Positions 32,104 through 39,269 are shown, counted from the first letter of the stretch. The stretch: DNA of 45,405 bases from a virus (IMGVR_UViG_3300033388_002654:1-45405); one strand, 5' to 3'. Made by a program: numbers and translations. Notes: a model not told the origin generated them from the sequence alone.

Positions 32104-32622
32104 ATGACTTACTTACCAAATAAAATTTTGCATGGAAACTTCAAAATGTATGAAGTTTGCAAATCATCAACCGCTGTGAGACTTGGCATTGACAACACGC
32201 CTTCAGATAAAATTCTTGAAGTTGCCGAACAAGTTGCAATTCATATTCTTCAGCCAGTGCGCGACCAGTTTGGCGGGTTCTCTCCGAACTCATGGTTTAG
32301 ATGTGAAGAGCTTGAAAAAGCAATTTGCAAATCTTCATTTGAACGCTGGCTTAAAAATATGAATTATGAAGCCATGACTGAAGACCAGCACGAAGAACAC
32401 TGGCAAGAATACTTCATTAGAAAATCGCACCCAAGAGGCGAAGCTGTTGACTTTGAGAAGGCCGGTGTTGATAATCGCACTATATTTAATTGGTGCAAAG
32501 AAAATCTTCCTGCTTATGATCAGTTAATTGCTGAGTTCATGAAAAAAGATGACCCCAATGCAGGCTGGATTCATGGCTCCTATTCTGATAATAATAGAAT
32601 GCAAATAAAAGAAATAAAATAA
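32104..32622 (+). CDS. Endolysin, peptidase M15 family (172 aa)
   Basis: The zinc site of M15 peptidases is visible: SHPRGEAVDFE (His109 and Asp116) and GWIHGSY (His157). Such enzymes cleave peptide cross-links of peptidoglycan. No signal peptide is present, so export would need the holin. An extra loop between residues 72 and 106 (CKSSFERWLKNMNYEAMTED) separates the SWFRCEEL element from the first zinc ligand. It is the first gene of the lysis cassette. Confidence 0.88.
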   Translation: MTYLPNKILHGNFKMYEVCKSSTAVRLGIDNTPSDKILEVAEQVAIHILQPVRDQFGGFSPNSWFRCEELEKAICKSSFERWLKNMNYEAMTEDQHEEHWQEYFIRKSHPRGEAVDFEKAGVDNRTIFNWCKENLPAYDQLIAEFMKKDDPNAGWIHGSYSDNNRMQIKEIK

Positions 32623-32631
32623 GGGTTAACA

Positions 32632-32940
32632 ATGGATTTCTCAGGCTTGGTTGATAAAGATTATATTGCAGGATTATCTGCTGGTTTAGGTGGCCTGCTC
32701 AGGATTCTTTTGAATGTAGATCCTGACATTCCAAAAACCAAACAATTTGTATTGCTATTTTTTGCCGCCCTTCCTGTAGGCTGGTCAACACATGCAATTG
32801 CAATTCATTATGGCTATGAAGTTTTTGCTTTTCCTGCTGGCTTCTTTTCTGGAATTATGGCCTTGTCAATTGTTTCTATAATTGCTCGTGATGGTGCTGG
32901 CGCATTGCTTGCAACACTATTGAAAAAAGGCGGCGGTTAA
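32632..32940 (+). CDS. Holin-like membrane protein (102 aa)
   Basis: Up to three hydrophobic segments are visible: GLSAGLGGLLRILLNV, FVLLFFAALPVGWSTHAIAI, and FAFPAGFFSGIMALSIVSII. The protein ends in KKGGG and follows the endolysin by nine bases. Size and order fit a class I holin that permeabilises the inner membrane. No family is certain. Confidence 0.7.
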   Translation: MDFSGLVDKDYIAGLSAGLGGLLRILLNVDPDIPKTKQFVLLFFAALPVGWSTHAIAIHYGYEVFAFPAGFFSGIMALSIVSIIARDGAGALLATLLKKGGG

Positions 32941-32942
32941 TT

Positions 32943-33197
32943 ATGCGAAAAGAAACAATCAATATCATCACAATTTATATGATCATAGGCGCTGTAATCA
33001 ATGCGGCTGTTTTATTTCTTATTGGTGATATGGACATCACATCATTTGAAAAACTTGCCACAATCATTGGCGTGAACGCTTGTTATATTGCAATAGCAAG
33101 AGACATTGCAAAAGCACATGAAATATCATGCAGTAAGAAAAAAATAAACAAACATGAAAAGCACCCGTCTGAAGGCGCTCATGCTCGTGGCGGTTGA
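32943..33197 (+). CDS. Second small membrane protein of lysis cassette (84 aa)
   Basis: Two hydrophobic helices (INIITIYMIIGAVINAAVLF and FEKLATIIGVNACYIAIARD) precede a basic, histidine-containing tail. It begins two bases after the holin-like gene. It may be an antiholin or a class II holin. TTGACA occurs at its stop, with a GTCAA 20 bases later, perhaps a weak promoter for the next gene. Confidence 0.65.
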   Translation: MRKETINIITIYMIIGAVINAAVLFLIGDMDITSFEKLATIIGVNACYIAIARDIAKAHEISCSKKKINKHEKHPSEGAHARGG

Positions 33198-33274
33198 CAT
33201 TTATAATAAAATAGTCAACTATCAAGACCTAGTTTGAGAAAGATTTTCTTTTAATTAAAACAAGAGGATTAAAA

Positions 33275-33850
33275 ATGAAATTTAAAACTTATCTATCAGG
33301 CTTCACAGTGATGTCAATGCTGGCAATTATAGTTGCGCTTTCTGCAACTCATGGCGCTGTTGGTGTTGCCTCATGCGATTATTGCCAGACAAAAGAGATT
33401 GTATCAATTCAATCTGATTCACTGGATAAAGTAGCAGTTGCTGAAAAAGCAAAAGCAGACATGGTGATTGCAGATAATGTGATTTTTATTAATAAAATTA
33501 AAACTGACAAAGTAATTATTCAAAGCTTTGTTGAATCCACTGAAAAGATGAAGACATATGCGAAAGTCACGGACAACAAAGAATCAACCGCTGAAGATAT
33601 TGCTGCTGCTGAACTTGATTTTTCTTACAGCCTGCTCAAAAGATTTGACCAGACAAAGCGAAACTATGAATTGGCATCCAATTCACTCATCAATGATGGT
33701 TCTGCCAGCATGGGAAGTGGAAAGGCCGGTAAACACAAACAGAGCATCACTTGGCAAGCTTGCAACACAGCTTCAGAAGCAACTGCTGAAAGTGACAAAT
33801 GGGTTTGTGGCTCTTGTCCTCGAAGTGCAGGAACGACAATCACCACCTAA
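33275..33850 (+). CDS. Exported or membrane-anchored protein, possible i-spanin (191 aa)
   Basis: MKFKTYLSGFTVMSMLAIIV and the following LSATHGAVGVA form an N-terminal signal or anchor. The rest is helical and charged, as in an inner-membrane spanin, with a Cys-rich end (CNTASEATAESDKWVCGSC). A lipoprotein-like ORF is nested in another frame, as in Rz/Rz1 pairs. The sequence is not close to any Rz I know, so function is inferred from position. AAGAGGATT precedes the ATG. Confidence 0.6.
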   Translation: MKFKTYLSGFTVMSMLAIIVALSATHGAVGVASCDYCQTKEIVSIQSDSLDKVAVAEKAKADMVIADNVIFINKIKTDKVIIQSFVESTEKMKTYAKVTDNKESTAEDIAAAELDFSYSLLKRFDQTKRNYELASNSLINDGSASMGSGKAGKHKQSITWQACNTASEATAESDKWVCGSCPRSAGTTITT

Positions 33851-33866
33851 AAAAGAACAGAATTGA
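33558..33866 (+). CDS. Possible nested o-spanin lipoprotein (102 aa, +1 frame)
   Basis: This ORF lies mostly within the preceding gene in another frame. Its N-terminus is basic (MRKSRTTKNQPLK), then ILLLLNLIFLTAC ends in a lipobox (LTAC, Cys26), which is what an Rz1-like outer-membrane spanin should have. GAAG lies close before the ATG. It is longer and less proline-rich than typical Rz1, so chance overlap cannot be excluded. Confidence 0.4.
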   Translation: MRKSRTTKNQPLKILLLLNLIFLTACSKDLTRQSETMNWHPIHSSMMVLPAWEVERPVNTNRASLGKLATQLQKQLLKVTNGFVALVLEVQERQSPPKKEQN

Positions 33867-33885
33867 CATAAGTCAAATTGATATT

Positions 33886-33919
33886 AAAAAAGCCTCTGAT
33901 TGATTTAGGGGCTTTTTTT
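33886..33919. terminator. Bidirectional rho-independent terminator
   Basis: AAAAAAGCC at 33886 pairs with GGCTTTTTTT across a short loop, and the T-run follows directly. The A-run on the other side would serve minus-strand transcripts too. It ends the structural and lysis transcript. Confidence 0.85.
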
Positions 33920-33932
33920 ATGCCTGAATATC

Positions 33933-34085
33933 ATGAAATTCACAAATCCTTGCATGGTAGCTGCTGTTTTAATTGATTTTAGGTGTCAGTATAGCGGGGC
34001 ATATGGTGAAAGCCGCTTAAAACGGCTTAGAATAAGCCTGAGTATATTTGTTGTTGCCGGAATTATTTACACTATAAACAATTAA
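33933..34085 (+). CDS. Possible small membrane protein (50 aa)
   Basis: ATG 33933 opens a 50-codon frame ending TAA 34083-34085. The C-terminal ISLSIFVVAGIIYTINN is a membrane helix preceded by a basic RLKRLR linker; a YSGAYGESRLKRL stretch resembles the loop of some small phage holins. There is no clear ribosome site and it lies after a terminator, so expression is doubtful. An AAGCCG/CGGCTT hairpin is embedded in it. Confidence 0.3.
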   Translation: MKFTNPCMVAAVLIDFRCQYSGAYGESRLKRLRISLSIFVVAGIIYTINN

Positions 34086-34174
34086 GCCCTGACAAATTGC
34101 CAAGGCTTAAAGGTGCTGATTCTGGCACTGCACAGCAAGGCAGTTATCAAGGTGAGAGAATCACCCCGCCATTT
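34086..34174. other. Intergenic region with several hairpins
   Basis: The stretch between the convergent plus and minus blocks holds TTAAGCC/GGCTTAA (around 34082-34110), GTGC/GCAC and GGTGA/TCACC (34151-34165) hairpins; the last is followed by a T-run on the plus strand. No gene is seen. These are probably transcription barriers between convergent operons. Confidence 0.5.
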
Positions 34175-34435
34175 TTACTTGCCTTTATCTGGAGCAGGCT
34201 TTTTCTTTACTGCTGGTTTTGCCGCTGGCTTTTCAGTCAGGTGCTTTGCAATATAATCTTTCACAACTTCAGTGTTTGTTTGCAGAAACGCTTTCACAGC
34301 ATCAGCATCTTGACCTGATTCTTTGCAGGATTCAATCAAGTCAATATCAGTCTGGTGTTTTACAGCATCAGCATGAACATCATGAACCGTTCCATCAGAT
34401 GTTGGATAGCCGCTAGTTTTTTTAATTTTCTTCAT
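34175..34435 (-). CDS. Hypothetical protein with Lys/Pro/Ala tail (86 aa)
   Basis: ATG at 34435 is chosen because AAGAGAATT lies before it. The protein has a central acidic helical part (HADAVKHQTDIDLIESCKES and DADAVKAFLQTNTEVVKDYI) and a basic AKPAAKPAVKKKPAPDKGK tail like those of nucleic-acid-binding proteins. Function is unknown. It is the last gene of the minus-strand recombination operon. Confidence 0.6.
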   Translation of the reverse strand: MKKIKKTSGYPTSDGTVHDVHADAVKHQTDIDLIESCKESGQDADAVKAFLQTNTEVVKDYIAKHLTEKPAAKPAVKKKPAPDKGK

Positions 34436-34465
34436 AATAATTCTCTTATAAGTTTCTAACAAATA

Positions 34466-34657
34466 TCAGGTGTTAGCTTCCTGTTTGAATTCGTGATTTT
34501 CACAATACTCAGGAAGAAGGATTTCATCAAAAAATTCAAACCATTCTTCATCAACATTGTTATTTGTGCATTTAGCTGATTGAACTGGAACACCAGCATC
34601 AAGACCTTTTGTTTCTTTGCTGTGACAGCAATTAAAGCAAGTTTTTTCATTTGTCAT
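34466..34657 (-). CDS. Small cysteine-rich, probable metal-binding protein (63 aa)
   Basis: The frame encodes MTNEKTCFNCCHSKETKGLD with a Cys-X2-Cys pair and a later KCTN and EYCENHE, so four or more Cys/His residues could hold zinc. The overlapping frame ending at 34456 is considered a shadow. Its start overlaps the stop of the upstream HTH gene. Function is unknown. Confidence 0.6.
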   Translation of the reverse strand: MTNEKTCFNCCHSKETKGLDAGVPVQSAKCTNNNVDEEWFEFFDEILLPEYCENHEFKQEANT

Positions 34658-34866
34658 TACATCACCATTTTATATTCAGCGTGAACTCTTCCTTTCGGAA
34701 TAGTTTTTGTTATGTTGTAGCCATCTTTTCTTAACTTGAAAATAATATCTGCAAGCCTGAAGCATTGAAATTGATTCAATGCCTCAATTGGCGTGATTGA
34801 TTCATTTGATTTCAAATGATCAAGTATTTTTTCTTTTTGAGTTGTTCCTTTGGTTTTTTTCGGCAT
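34657..34866 (-). CDS. Winged helix-turn-helix protein (69 aa)
   Basis: After a basic start (PKKTKGTTQKEKILDHLKS) the chain reads ESITPIEALNQFQCFRLADI and IFKLRKDGYNITKT, the pattern of a small winged HTH common in phages. GAAGG eight bases before 34866 supports this start, which lies inside the 3' end of the ATPase gene. It may be a regulator or a DNA-binding accessory of recombination. Confidence 0.72.
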   Translation of the reverse strand: MPKKTKGTTQKEKILDHLKSNESITPIEALNQFQCFRLADIIFKLRKDGYNITKTIPKGRVHAEYKMVM

Positions 34867-35800
34867 CTTCATTGCCTTCTTCAAGAAGTTGATTGTCAGA
34901 GTCGGCCTGAATTGCAATAGGCTTGAATTTTGAATCAAGATCATCTTTCATCATTGTTTTCATTTCCTTTGGAAGTGTTGACCAATGTTCTTGAAGTCTT
35001 TCCATCCCCATTGCAGAAACATCTTTGCATATTGTAAGTTGCTTTTGATATTCCTTGTCAAGTTCTTCTCCCGTCATTGCAACCCTAAGAAGATTTTGAC
35101 CGTGTTTAATAGTTAGAATTTCACCATCTTTTATATGAGTTAAAAATGGTTTTGGAACTTTTATAAATGCTGCTTTGTGTGTGTCAGGCTCTAGTCTGAC
35201 AGCAACCGTCATTTCAAAAATAAGATTCTTTTCACATACAGGAACATATAAAACCTTATCTTCTGGTTTTTTACGTTTCGCCTCTTCAGACATATCAGCA
35301 ATTACTTTTTCTCTGATGCAAAATATAACGTGAGCAGGAGCGCCAACTGCCGCTCTTATAAATCTGTTATGAGCCATTTTAGGCTTTACCCATTTTTGTA
35401 TATGTGCGCTTCTGCCTTTTATTCTTTGCTCTTCTTTTTCCGCAAAATCAATCATGCCTCCATCACCCTCATGAGAATGACTTACTGAATCAATTATGAT
35501 TGCATTAGCATCATTAAGAACGGCAGTCATAACAGCATCTTTATATCTTTCTGATGAATAAGGCATTTCAAAGTTCATATGCTCAAAACCATCAACATCA
35601 GGATCATCTGCATAAATTAAAGCGCGTTTACCTTCAGTATCAATCACAACAATTTTTCCGTCTTTACCGACAAGGCCACGAGCAAATAATAAAGCGCTAT
35701 ATGTTTTACCTGAACCTGATTGGCCGATTATTGCCATCGTCACAGGCGCGGCTTCTCTTGCTGCATGTTCAATTATGAATTTGTGTTTTAATTGAGTCAT
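34820..35800 (-). CDS. AAA_24 / Sak4-like RecA-fold ATPase (326 aa)
   Basis: Walker A is GQSGSGKT (26-33), a conserved VVIDTEG follows (51-57), and Walker B is AIIIDSVS (100-107). This is the phage nucleotide-binding family that includes Sak4 single-strand annealing recombinases. The C-terminus is polar and charged. It lies in an operon with a RecE-like exonuclease under a promoter with the ATTGC operator, so strand annealing in recombination, probably together with SSB, is the likely role. It could also be a different AAA_24 member. Confidence 0.78.
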   Translation of the reverse strand: MTQLKHKFIIEHAAREAAPVTMAIIGQSGSGKTYSALLFARGLVGKDGKIVVIDTEGKRALIYADDPDVDGFEHMNFEMPYSSERYKDAVMTAVLNDANAIIIDSVSHSHEGDGGMIDFAEKEEQRIKGRSAHIQKWVKPKMAHNRFIRAAVGAPAHVIFCIREKVIADMSEEAKRKKPEDKVLYVPVCEKNLIFEMTVAVRLEPDTHKAAFIKVPKPFLTHIKDGEILTIKHGQNLLRVAMTGEELDKEYQKQLTICKDVSAMGMERLQEHWSTLPKEMKTMMKDDLDSKFKPIAIQADSDNQLLEEGNEDAEKNQRNNSKRKNT

Positions 35801-35828
35801 ATTTTTCTCTCTTGTTTTTGATTAATTT

Positions 35829-35857
35829 ATTTTAATATATTGCCGTTCAGCAATCAA
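35829..35857 (-). promoter_or_regulatory. Minus-strand promoter with operator O2
   Basis: On the minus strand TTGATT (35857-35852) and TAAAAT (35834-35829) are 17 bp apart. Operator O2, ATTGCCGTTCAGCAAT (35839-35854, plus-strand reading), sits over the -35 and spacer. The promoter lies between the exonuclease and ATPase genes and drives the latter, so the ATPase can be made separately but under the same repressor. Confidence 0.7.
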
Positions 35858-35860
35858 CTA

Positions 35861-36937
35861 TTATTGAAACATCCACATAGGAAAATCTGAATCATCAAGA
35901 ATGTCAATTTCTCGCTGTTCAATCCAAGGGTTATTTTTTCCATGAGAATTCATAAACCGCTCATATTTTACGGTCATATTATTTATAATTTCTTGTGTAA
36001 AACCCCAGTATTCGTTGTCCATTCCATGAGTTATTTGAGCAAATTCTTTTGCTATGCAATTATTAACTTGACCGGACTCTTGAAAAACAAAAACAAAGTT
36101 CTGTTCATTTTTGGCTAGTGAATCAAGAAAGTTTGTCTTCTCTTTATTGAATGCGCAGTTGCTGTATATATCGCCAGAACCAATCATTTTTTTAATTGCC
36201 TTTAAGCCGTTCATATAATGCGTAGCTTGTACATTATAGCTTTCAAATGCAATTGCCTGATTAACACATACTGAAATGCTTTTTCTTTTAGAATTACTGA
36301 AGGTCTTTAAATCCGTTAGGGTTTCAGGCTTTAGATAATCAAGACGCGCTTTGCATTTAACGCCTGTATTTGGGCAAGTCCAAAGAAGAACAACTTCAGG
36401 GAACCCGCCTTGAAAATATTCACCAAGATTTGATTCTTCTAGTATTCCGGCTGACTTTTTAACTTCGTTATAAACAGCAGAAGAAATATGCTCTTGATTA
36501 AAATATTCTTTTTTGTGCGCTTCTTGAATTAAAGAAAATATTTTATCTTTCATTTCTGGGTCTGATTCAATAATTCTATCAGTAAGGATGGCCTTTGTTC
36601 CGCCAACCGCTAAGTCATTGCTTCTGCAATAATTTTTTAATTCTTCTTGTGAATCTAATGCATCAGGGCAAGCGGCTTTTTCTAGTTGAATAACGTAGGA
36701 TTCTTTAAAAGCATTAACGCCTTCAAGAATTCGCTTGTGATATACCTTGCCGCCATTCATAGCGCCTGAAGTTCTGCGCGTGTACATGGGGTCGAAATTT
36801 TCAGCATAAAACTGGAGCGCACTAATCATTAAGGTTTTAATTCCTGATGCGCTCAGTCTATCTAATGAAAAATACTGCTCTTCAGGCATGTTGAAATATA
36901 TTCCGTCTGCCAGTGGTTCGCTTTGATCTTCAGTCAT
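35861..36937 (-). CDS. RecE/PDDEXK-like exonuclease with SAP domain insert (358 aa)
   Basis: The N-terminus (EEQYFSLDRLSASGIKTLMI and GKVYHKRILEG) is typical of RecE-type DUF3799 nucleases. The active-site region has FPEVVLL (Glu181), ARLDYLK (Asp200) and TDLKTF (Asp209, Lys211), as in PD-(D/E)XK enzymes. Residues 96-124 (SQEELKNYCRSNDLAVGGTK) are a SAP DNA-binding motif inserted in the N-terminal half. It would resect double-stranded ends for the annealing ATPase. Confidence 0.8.
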   Translation of the reverse strand: MTEDQSEPLADGIYFNMPEEQYFSLDRLSASGIKTLMISALQFYAENFDPMYTRRTSGAMNGGKVYHKRILEGVNAFKESYVIQLEKAACPDALDSQEELKNYCRSNDLAVGGTKAILTDRIIESDPEMKDKIFSLIQEAHKKEYFNQEHISSAVYNEVKKSAGILEESNLGEYFQGGFPEVVLLWTCPNTGVKCKARLDYLKPETLTDLKTFSNSKRKSISVCVNQAIAFESYNVQATHYMNGLKAIKKMIGSGDIYSNCAFNKEKTNFLDSLAKNEQNFVFVFQESGQVNNCIAKEFAQITHGMDNEYWGFTQEIINNMTVKYERFMNSHGKNNPWIEQREIDILDDSDFPMWMFQ

Positions 36938-37217
36938 TTTTTAATACTCCATAATTGTTGTGTCTGCAATTTGTTTCTAAAAACTCAATTAGATATTCAA
37001 GCTCTTCAATTGCTTCGTTGTGTTTCTTGAAGTTGTCAATATTTCTGACATTGATGACAGCAGGAATCCTGTCAAGGAACGCCATCATTGATGTGACAAT
37101 ATATTGCTTTATTTCTTTGTCAGAATATTCAAAAGTGTCACACCACATTTTGATAAGCTGTTGCGTGAATATTTTATATTGTTCAATGTTTGCTTGTTGA
37201 TGAAAGTCAGTATTCAT
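36930..37217 (-). CDS. Hypothetical protein (95 aa)
   Basis: The gene overlaps the exonuclease by eight bases and the upstream gene by one, so it is part of the same operon. The protein is helical throughout (YKIFTQQLIKMWCDTFEYSD, EAIEELEYLIEFLETNC) with no known motif. A recombination or anti-host role could be imagined from context only. Confidence 0.6.
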   Translation of the reverse strand: MNTDFHQQANIEQYKIFTQQLIKMWCDTFEYSDKEIKQYIVTSMMAFLDRIPAVINVRNIDNFKKHNEAIEELEYLIEFLETNCRHNNYGVLKND

Positions 37218-37459
37218 TATTGCTTGCCTCTATTCTTGATCTTGTCGGCCATCAATTCACGCACTGCTCTATTCAAAGGCATTTCAGCGCCAACAAATTT
37301 TTCAGGCATGATGAAGTAATCAATCATTTCTTGTTTTTCTTTTTGTTGTTGTTCTGCTGCTTTTAATATGTGATTGCTGGCATGTGCTGAACTGCTGCCA
37401 GTTGGTGTGAATGTTTGCATTCCATCAGAATGCATTTTGTAAAAACCTGAACGATTCAT
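37217..37459 (-). CDS. Hypothetical protein (80 aa), first gene of minus operon
   Basis: ATG at 37459 has AAAGAGAG before it; the longer reading to 37516 would cross the operator. The protein has a polar N-terminal part (SGFYKMHSDGMQTFTPTGSS) and a basic helical end (LNRAVRELMADKIKNRG). Its function is not known. It lies directly behind the O3 promoter. Confidence 0.65.
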   Translation of the reverse strand: MNRSGFYKMHSDGMQTFTPTGSSSAHASNHILKAAEQQQKEKQEMIDYFIMPEKFVGAEMPLNRAVRELMADKIKNRGKQ

Positions 37460-37487
37460 GGTTGACTCTCTTTGTTTTGATGAGTGT

Positions 37488-37516
37488 ATTATTGCTGAAC
37501 AGCAATGATAAGTCAA
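37488..37516 (-). promoter_or_regulatory. Minus-strand promoter with operator O3
   Basis: On the minus strand TTGACT (37516-37511) and AATAAT (37493-37488) are 17 bp apart, with the palindrome ATTGCTGAACAGCAAT (37491-37506) between them. It drives the recombination operon and lies about 100 bp from the divergent HTH gene at 37594, the best candidate for its repressor. A half site (ATTCAGCAG) near 37550 lies closer to that gene. Confidence 0.75.
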
Positions 37517-37593
37517 GTTTGTGTGTATATTTTAATTCTTTTATTTTCAGCTATTCAGCAGACTAGAATTGCATAAAATAACAGAGAAAAACA

Positions 37594-37821
37594 ATGGCAA
37601 AAACAAACTGGAAAAAAATAATCACTAGTATTATGGACGCGAAACCACCAAAGGGAAAAGCTTCCTATACCTATGACATGATTAAATCCAAAACAGGTAT
37701 AAGCACATCAACCCTGTCAAGATTAATCAGCCAGCCAGATAGACGGCTTGAGTATGATTTAGGTGTGAAGCTTATTGCTTTATGTGATTTTCTGAAAGAA
37801 AAGGATAAACTGAAGAAATAG
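37594..37821 (+). CDS. Cro/XRE-like HTH regulator (75 aa)
   Basis: The sequence ASYTYDMIKSKTGISTSTLS, then RLISQPDRRLEYDLGVKLIA, has the five-helix order of small XRE repressors, with the recognition helix near STSTLSRLISQP. It is divergent from the minus operon and faces the O3 operator, as a Cro or CI protein would. AGAGAAAAACA precedes the ATG. Its end overlaps the convergent nuclease gene by 50 bp. Confidence 0.8.
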   Translation: MAKTNWKKIITSIMDAKPPKGKASYTYDMIKSKTGISTSTLSRLISQPDRRLEYDLGVKLIALCDFLKEKDKLKK

Positions 37822-38203
37822 ATTCTTCAGTCTTTAATTTTAAATATAATTCTGTTGTTTCAATTGCTTCACCTGAGCTGTAACAAGTGAAAACACAATA
37901 GCCTTCATTGACGTGATAGAGAGCAAATTCTTTTTGCTCGTCAGTCATTTTGTTTTTACCAAACTTCATTTCAATATATAGGCCGTGATAAATTCCACGC
38001 GCTTTTGGCAAGAAAATATCAAGCACACCTTTTTTCATTCCTTGAGCTTTCAATTTATTCATTTGAATAGCTCTTTGTTTTTTATCACCAGCAAGAAAAG
38101 CACCGTTCAAACTTGAGTGCATCCATTTCAATTCTTTGTTATAAGCAGCCCATTGAAAGAAAGCGGCTTGCTCATTTGCTTCATTGTTTTTATTTCTTGG
38201 CAT
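37772..38203 (-). CDS. VRR-NUC domain nuclease (143 aa)
   Basis: The chain has ANEQAAFFQWAAYNKELKWM, then KAQGMKKGVLDIFLPKARGI and YHGLYIEMKFG, giving the VRR-NUC active site (Glu11, Asp62 and the Glu78-X-Lys80 pair). In phages these act as structure-specific nucleases, perhaps as Holliday-junction resolvases. The 3' end overlaps the HTH gene. It is divergent from the wHTH gene at 38275. Confidence 0.85.
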   Translation of the reverse strand: MPRNKNNEANEQAAFFQWAAYNKELKWMHSSLNGAFLAGDKKQRAIQMNKLKAQGMKKGVLDIFLPKARGIYHGLYIEMKFGKNKMTDEQKEFALYHVNEGYCVFTCYSSGEAIETTELYLKLKTEESISSVYPFLSENHIKQ

Positions 38204-38205
38204 AT

Positions 38206-38238
38206 TGTCTTGACAGAATTAAATTACACAATTATATT
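38206..38238 (+). promoter_or_regulatory. Strong plus-strand promoter with TGTC/GACA palindrome
   Basis: A perfect TTGACA (38210-38215) and TATATT (38233-38238) are exactly 17 bp apart and precede the wHTH gene at 38275. The -35 box is half of the palindrome TGTCTTGACA (38206-38215), immediately upstream of the divergent nuclease gene. This could be a regulatory site different from the ATTGC operators. Confidence 0.7.
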
Positions 38239-38274
38239 ATATCAACAATTTATCATAAAACAGAAAACAACACT

Positions 38275-38580
38275 ATGAAAACAATCACTCTGACTGAGTT
38301 TGAGCAGCGAGCCTTGCGATGTATTGTCAACAATCCCAATATTATGATGAGCGACTTTACAAGGCGACTTCATGGAATGGGTGTCACCGACCAAGATGAC
38401 AGGCAGTTAATAATTGATGTTTTAAGAAGCGACAATAAATTGATTGAATTAAAAGCAGAACCTTTTGAGCTTGGCAAACGAGGAAGAAGAGCGCAAATAT
38501 TTTCAGCCACGAGAGCAGGCAAAGACCTCATAAAAACAATTATTAAAAACAATAAAAAAGCCGCTAATGAAAGCGGCTAA
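38275..38580 (+). CDS. Winged-helix DNA-binding protein (101 aa)
   Basis: ATG 38275 is chosen because it lies just downstream of the strong promoter; the frame is open further upstream but only through the divergent nuclease gene. The protein reads LTEFEQRALRCIVNNPNIMM, SDFTRRLHGMGVTDQDDRQL and RRAQIFSATRAGKDLIKTII, a small winged-helix pattern. It may regulate this region or act at the origin. Confidence 0.7.
   Translation: MKTITLTEFEQRALRCIVNNPNIMMSDFTRRLHGMGVTDQDDRQLIIDVLRSDNKLIELKAEPFELGKRGRRAQIFSATRAGKDLIKTIIKNNKKAANESG
38559..38578 (-). terminator. Possible minus-strand terminator
   Basis: AGCCGC and GCGGCT form a perfect six-base stem. On the minus strand a T-run follows the hairpin, so it would stop antisense transcription entering from the right. 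It overlaps the last codons of the winged-helix gene. Confidence 0.5.
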
Positions 38581-38634
38581 ATGGGGTCACATAATGAAGT
38601 TAGTATCAAAACATTTAATTGAGGCGGTGTCAAT

Positions 38635-39027
38635 ATGAATTCGCCTCCTGCTTGGCAATGCTACGCTCAAGACTTCTTAACTGATGTCGGTGAATGGTCT
38701 GATGAGGCTGTTGGAATCTATATTAGATTGTTGAATTATCAATGGGTAAATAGAAGCATACCTTCAGATATAGAAGATATTGTAAATTTATGCAACTCAG
38801 ATTTAGATGCTTTTACTAAGCATTGGGATAAATATATACAATATAAATTTAAGAAAAAAACAGAAGATGGAAGGCTTCAAAACAAAAGGCTTGAAGAATA
38901 CTGGTTGTACTTAATGGGCAACAGAAAAAAATGCTCTGGTGCAGGTAAATTAAGCGCAGAAAAAAGAAGATTAAAAAGTGAACTTGATAAATTAAATAAA
39001 CAAATAATTAAAGACAAGGAAATCTAG
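38635..39027 (+). CDS. DUF1376 replication-associated protein (130 aa)
   Basis: The N-terminal part PAWQCYAQDFLTDVGEWSDE, AVGIYIRLLNYQWVNRSIPS and IEDIVNLC matches DUF1376, found at the N-terminus of phage replisome organisers. The C-terminus is a basic helix with KKCSGAGKLSAEKRRLKSEL. It is short and lacks a loader domain. GAGGCGGTG precedes the ATG. It is the only clear replication-initiation type protein in the window. Confidence 0.78.
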   Translation: MNSPPAWQCYAQDFLTDVGEWSDEAVGIYIRLLNYQWVNRSIPSDIEDIVNLCNSDLDAFTKHWDKYIQYKFKKKTEDGRLQNKRLEEYWLYLMGNRKKCSGAGKLSAEKRRLKSELDKLNKQIIKDKEI

Positions 39028-39269
39028 TGCAGCAATCAGAAACAAATAAAAAGCCTGACAGCTCTGAAAAATATAAGCTTGAATGTAGCGCTAGATATTT
39101 GTTGAGAATGTCGTTAATCAAAAGAAGAGGCATTCTTGAAAGAATGGAAAAAAGACACGGAAAAATAGCTATTGATAAATTAAAAGAACATTTAAAAACT
39201 CAGAGCGCTTTAATCCAAAAAGCAAAAGAAAAAGCAAAAGAAGAATTAAAAAAGCTGCTTGGAAAATGA
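39027..39269 (+). CDS. Hypothetical basic coiled-coil protein (80 aa)
   Basis: The gene starts with GTG overlapping the preceding TAG. The protein is strongly basic and helical (ARYLLRMSLIKRRGILERME, QKAKEKAKEELKKLLGK). It may bind nucleic acid or extend the DUF1376 function. No family is recognised. Confidence 0.6.
   Translation: MQQSETNKKPDSSEKYKLECSARYLLRMSLIKRRGILERMEKRHGKIAIDKLKEHLKTQSALIQKAKEKAKEELKKLLGK

Noticed and set aside
34097-34318. Plus-strand 73-residue ORF
   Set aside because: It runs antisense to the Lys/Pro protein gene, with no ribosome site and a hydrophobic composition caused by the complementary strand.
34456-34650. Alternative 64-residue minus frame overlapping the Cys-rich protein
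   Set aside because: The other frame has conserved-looking Cys pairs and couples to the upstream gene; this one has an unremarkable Lys-rich composition.
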